Positions 59,416 through 64,000 of a stretch of DNA of 64,000 nt are shown piece after piece. Source of the stretch: Lutjanus erythropterus (taxonomy: Eukaryota > Chordata > Actinopteri > Lutjaniformes > Lutjanidae); the NCBI GenBank assembly GCA_020091685.1, contig CM034610.1, positions 27,254,094 to 27,318,093 of the forward strand. Reading direction: 5' to 3'. Both the position numbers and the translations under genes were made by a program. The notes beneath the pieces are model-generated. The model searched no databases, was not told the DNA's origin, and saw only the letters and a list, made by a program, of their open reading frames with translations. Positions within the stretch are counted from its first letter, which is position 1. Each line of letters opens with the position of its first letter.

Positions 59416-60230
59416 GGTCAAGAACATTAGAGCCTGAGCTTGAAATGAACTGTGACTCCACAGCAGTCGTGGTGGTGTTTTGAGTGGTGGTGTTTTGCAC
59501 AAAACCTCTGCAAAGGAAGGCCTCGGTCTGCGTGTCTGCATCAGTAGGTGCACAGGAGGGGGAGGCACACACAGAGGTCCCCTACCGGGCCGGTTTCTAC
59601 GGTGACCTGAGAAAGGCCGTAACCAGGTCCGGCTCTTTCTCAGACCTAATCAGCGTATTACCACAAAGAAGGACATGTGTTCGGCCCCCCCACCTCTCTA
59701 CCCTCCCTACTCAATCCGACCAGCATGGCTGGACACAGGCAGCCAATAAAACCAGGATTAGGAGGGTATCTACACACACTGGGCTGTAGCGAAAAAGTTT
59801 CTGAACACGCCCAATCCCGCCCTGCTCCCTTCACAAACTTCTTTTCATCATTCTTCTCTGTCTCTCATTCCTTCCATCTTTCACTTTATTCCACTTGCTC
59901 CCATGTTTATATCCTTCCTTTGCCTCTTCCTTTCAGGGCCCTCACCCTGTAAGCTCTTCACACAATGGGGCATCCAGAAATTACTCATTTTGCCGGAGCA
60001 GTTCAGCAAATTCCCAATGCCTCTTGCCCACCTCCCCCTTTATACTCCTCCAGATCCTGTGCTTTTCTTTTTTTTTTTTTTTTTTGCTATTATGATAATG
60101 AAATGTGCTCCATCACAATGACAAAGCTGTGCATGATGGGTGATTTTATGTGAATTCACGCTCCTTTACATATTTTTGCATGAATTCACACAGTTCCACA
60201 TAATGTGCAAAATGGAAATTGCCCATTTAG

Positions 60231-60457
60231 GGCTTCAACTAACAATTATTTTCCTTTTCAGTCATTTTCTTGATTAATCAGTTAGCTGTTTTGTCCATAA
60301 AATATGAGAAAATTGTGGATCACTGTTTCCCAAAACCCAAGGTGACGTCCTCAGATGTCTTGTTTTGTCCACAACCCAAAGATATTTGATTTACTAGCAT
60401 AGAGTAAAAAAAAAGACGCAACACAATTAATCAATTATCATAACAGTCTATTAGTTT
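60231..60457 (+). repeat. GCTGCAAC-type repeat, internally deleted, beside family B element
   Basis: It begins TAGGGCTTCAACTAACAATT, includes CCCAAGGTGACGTCCTCAGA, jumps after ATAGAGTAAAA to the right-terminal block (TTAATCAATTATCATAACAG), and stops at the family B boundary. Confidence 0.65.
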
Positions 60458-60904
60458 AAAGGGACAGTTTACCCCAGAGTCAAAAGTACGATTTTCCTGT
60501 AATGCTGTTGTTCCATCTAGGCTTTTTTGGTGTGAGTTGGAAAGTTTTGGAGATATCAGCTGCAGAGGTGTTTGCTTTCTCTTGAATGTAATGGGAATAA
60601 ATGGCACTCAGCTTGTGGTGCTCAAAGCACCAAAAAATGTGTTTGGAAAATTCAGCAGCATTGTCTCTTTCCAAAAATCATGACCATGATCATTATTTTT
60701 ATTTATTTATTTATTTATTTATTTATTATTTGCCCTTGGAGCACCGCAAGCCAAGTGTCATTTAGTTTCATTATATTGGAGTGATGGCAAATGTCTCTAT
60801 GGCAGATATCTCCAAAACTCTGCAACTCACACCAAAAAAACTCTAGCACGACAGGCCAGGAGAAAAATATGTATTTTTGATTTGGGGTTGAACTCTCCCT
60901 TTAA
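60456..60904. repeat. Foldback MITE-like element, family B, copy 3 (nested)
   Basis: It starts TTAAAGGGACAGTTTACCCC and ends GGGGTTGAACTCTCCCTTTA, with TTAA on each side. The arms carry TTTTGGTGTGAGTTGG and the opposed AACTCACACCAAAAAAAC. An (ATTT)n run occupies the loop at about 60695-60730. GCTGCAAC-type sequence flanks it on both sides. Confidence 0.75.
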
Positions 60905-60907
60905 GAA

Positions 60908-61063
60908 ACATTACAATATTCACATTTTAGAAGCTGAAATCGGAGAATTTGGACATCTTTTCTTAAAAAAATAACTCAAATGATTAATTGATTATCAAAA
61001 TAGTTGGTGATTAATTTAATAGTTGACAGCTAATCATTTATTGACTAATTATTGCAGCTTCCA
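60908..61063 (+). repeat. GCTGCAAC-type repeat, right half
   Basis: It contains ACAATATTCACATTTTAGAA and GATTATCAAAATAGTTGGTG, and ends ACTAATTATTGCAGCTTC. It continues the left copy at 60231-60457 after the family B insertion but repeats some of its terminal block. Confidence 0.65.
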
Positions 61064-62812
61064 TCGCATTCGAATTTCGTGATCACGGACCAGATTTTCT
61101 TTTGCCTCCATCTGTGAAACCTGATTAATTAATACCAGATAGTAATAATAAAGTCCTGGCGTGCAGTGTGTTCTGTCTGCACAGGAAGTGCATCATGTTT
61201 ATTGTCATGATTCGTCTGGGGAATTTTAGTAGTCATGTCCCTCTTCCTTCTTGGTGCTCGGAGGCTGCAGCCTCACCTCAGAGTCCTTGCTAATGTGTCC
61301 TGGAAATGGGAGAGTGTTAAAGATAATATCACCGCCTTTTGTCAGGACTTTTTAAGACAGGGGACAAAGACGACAAGAACTCTCCCCCCCCCCAAATAAA
61401 CCTTTTTCATTAGAGCGGCAAACACTTCATCCAGCGGCTGTGTGAGGGAAGCTCTATTGGTGTGTGTGAGCTGCTCAACGAGGTCTCACAGGGAAGAGCC
61501 TAAACCCTCAGCGGTGTTCAGCCGGACACTGAGGCGGCCTAATTAAAGGGCACTTAAGCCCCACAATGTGCTGCGGTGCAGGTTGGAGTTGGTGGGGGTC
61601 CCCGCCGAGAGGGACAGAATTCATGGCACTCGTAAACAAGGGAGTCCAGGACAGAGGGACAGAAGAAGGCTATGTGCCAGAGACTTTGTTCACACAAGAT
61701 GAAGAGTCAACAGCCTCCCCATCCCTCACCCCTCCTTTAGCCATCCCCCCTAATAACCACCTTCTTCAGAGGAGCTGCGAACACAATGCCGTCCCACTCC
61801 CCTCCTCTTGCTCTCAATCACTATTGGGACAATGAGGGGAACCCCCCCACCCCACCCCGCCAACACCACCATCCTTCTGCCCCTCCCCGACCCCCAAACA
61901 GACACTTCTTTTATTGAAATTCTTTGGTGTTCTAATCCTCAGCTTCCTCCAGGGGCAATAATGGACTCCCTGCGTCAGCCTTTTCCAGCGAGGCTATCAT
62001 CCAAGCCTGCCTGGGTCACAAGTCCACCTCTCCTATTGGACAAAACTGCCCCAGCAGTGTCATTCCTGTCACATCCAGCTCAGCTGCAGGCTGTACAAGC
62101 CCCAGCGCCATCAGCCTGAAGAGCCCGGCCATATTAACAGCCAACTTTTTTCGCTATTTTTTTCAGCCCAGTACCCCCTGACCAATGCAAAACAACATTT
62201 CTGGTAGGAAAAAAGCCTATATAGAGAGGTATAATACAGCGCTGCACCATCAATCTCAGCTCATTGAGGTAAACCCCATTAAAACATCTTCTTGATATTG
62301 ATGGCTGTGTATTCACTTTCTTTTTCACTTATTTTCAGCTGTAGTACTCCTACATTTCAATCAAAAATCCATTTCTTGATTTTTGTCCATCATTCTGGCT
62401 TCCTGCTTACAGTAAATGTGATTGCATTTGATGCTTTTTTCTTCTGAGGTTTTACACCAGTTTTCAGTTTTCCGCAGTTTTTGCCACTCAAATTTAGAAC
62501 TCATGGAGTTAACTGGACATATTCATGTTGGTGGGAAAGTGTGGAAAGTGCTGGAAATACAAAATACTAAAATGAAATAGACAGATTATAACATATACTA
62601 CATGTTTTGAGTGTTGAGTAAGTAGGATTTGTCCGCTATTGTTTGTAAATGCACAAGAAAGACAGTTGATTGTTGACTCTCATTCCCAGGGTGTCAGATA
62701 CCAACATTTTGGTTTTGTAAAGCACAGCAAAATAATGAGAAAATAAGAAGTTACAGACAGAGGACAGAGTTTGTGAATTGTTTTTTGGGGGAAATCCTGC
62801 ATAGCTCCTTTA

Positions 62813-63050
62813 AGTAGAGCTGGATTGATTATTTAGTATTTTAGTATTTGGTATTTTGATGATTTGATTTTCACGGAAAAATGGCAGAAAATGCCTTCAA
62901 AAATTGACATTTCTTCTGTTTTGTCATATTAACCCGAATATCTCTGGGTTCTGGTCCGACAAAACAAGACACTTAAAGACATCACCTTTGACTTTGACAA
63001 ACTGGGACGGACACTTCTTTGAACATTTTATAGACCAAATGATTGATCCG
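62813..63050 (-). repeat. GCTGCAAC-type repeat (variant 2) in reverse
   Basis: Read on the minus strand it has TTTGGTCTATAAAATGTTCA, AAAGTCAAAGGTGATGTCTT and GGCATTTTCTGCCATTTTTC, phrases shared with the units of 54551-55747. Confidence 0.6.
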
Positions 63051-64000
63051 CAGGTACGACACCAGTGACACTAGCCAGGTGTACCTATGGACAACTGTGT
63101 ACTGTACATGATTACAAAATCATTCAGTGACAGTTATTCAGACTATGACCGTACTGTTTAACTTCAGTAATCAAGTAATCAAGCTGAATAATCATTATTC
63201 TATATGCATGTATACAGTCCCATCATTAACACTGGTCTTATAGTACTAAGCTGTGTTGTCATATGCACTTATGAAGAAAATGAAGCTCTCTGTGTATTTC
63301 TTTGCTGGTAATGAGGTTGATTAATGCTAACAAGTAGACGCACACAGAGAATGAGCTGGGCTTAATTACTATCATATGACTGTGCTTATGTTAAAGTTGC
63401 ATGCTGCAGGTGTATCACAGTTAAGAGTCAGACTCCAGGATGGCAGCAGCCAGCTCAAAGTGTGTTGATGGTGACATCTGCTGGTCACACACAATCAGAG
63501 GCACTTTTTTTGTCTGGTGCTTACTGTATATGAAATGTCTTGTAAGTATGAAGTCATGACCCTGTAATGTGACATGACATGACTAACAGTGTGACAAATA
63601 AGCATCATAATGTAACAGAGTCCAATTTGACATCTTAAGAATTTCTTATTTGTTGTTACCAACAGTCAAGACATTTAAAGTTGTTCAATTTAAAATGTTA
63701 CACAATACAAAAGTCTTTTTATTATAATCTCATATTGCTCTGATAACGGGAGAAGAATGTGTCACTTCTATAAAACAGTGAATGTTGTCCACCATATATT
63801 ACAATTGTGATTTGTTTTAATTAAGGCAAAGAAGCAGATAGCTTTTCCCTTGATGGGTTTGGCTAATGGTTATAATTAAATGACTACACGGACAGAATTG
63901 CAAGATCACTGCAATCTCTGATGCACCAAGATGTTGTAACACCAAATTCTTTAGATAAAAACACTGTGTTCTCTGCTACAACAAAGAATATACAGCTTAG

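Larger units (their letters stand above)
57691..64000. other. Distal upstream flank of wnt3, no gene recognised
   Basis: Outside the listed repeats this flank has GC-richer stretches at 59420-59800 and 61480-62130 and AT-rich sequence from 62330 to the end. Mammalian synteny predicts wnt9b on the + strand beyond wnt3. I looked for its signal peptide and first conserved Wnt motifs and saw none, so it probably lies outside the window. Confidence 0.5.

Noticed and set aside
57410-62119. Possible wnt9b or other coding exons upstream of wnt3
   Set aside because: I searched for a signal peptide followed by early Wnt motifs and for Wnt cysteine clusters on both strands and saw none. The open frames here look like composition or repeat products.

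Overview
The window is genomic DNA from a ray-finned fish, most likely a percomorph teleost. Two conserved vertebrate genes lie in convergent (tail-to-tail) orientation. Both have canonical GT-AG exon structure, and they sit among short non-autonomous transposable elements of kinds common in spiny-rayed fish genomes. The NSF-WNT3 neighbourhood and orientation match the arrangement known from human 17q21, so this is a conserved synteny block. No prokaryotic system, CRISPR array, integrated virus or toxin gene was seen.

Left part (1-14.8 kb, + strand): the 3' half of nsf (N-ethylmaleimide-sensitive factor). Twelve coding exons encode the C-terminal 423 residues, from the Walker B motif of the first AAA+ domain (D1) to the stop at 13323-13325. 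A 3' UTR follows, with AATAAA signals at 14774 and 14809. The 5' half of the gene lies outside the window.

Middle (14.8-21.8 kb): the space between the two 3' ends. It contains repeats, including a TTAA-bounded element at 16775-17390 and a CCAT microsatellite, and probably the wnt3 3' UTR.

Centre (21.8-53.0 kb, - strand): a complete wnt3 coding sequence in four exons: 53005-52926, 33245-33004, 26342-26077 and 22287-21808. Together they give 355 codons plus stop, the same length as human WNT3. Ser212 (lipidation) and the N-glycosylation asparagines N90 and N301 fall at the mammalian positions. Intron 1 is about 19.7 kb. Intron 2 has a Tc1-type inverted-repeat element near each end.

Right part (53.0-64 kb): the upstream region of wnt3. 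It holds a GC-box/CCAAT stretch, a purine/G-rich tract, a tandem array of ~258-bp repeat units, a local triplication of a ~290-bp sequence broken by an insertion, and nested foldback/SINE elements. No exon of wnt9b, which lies next to WNT3 in mammals, was recognised.

NSF recycles SNARE complexes during vesicle fusion, and Wnt3 is a secreted lipid-modified signal. Their adjacency is ancient synteny, not a functional operon. I found no convincing novel biological system. The most unusual material is the architecture of the repeats and a few candidate cis-regulatory islands, which I mark as inference.
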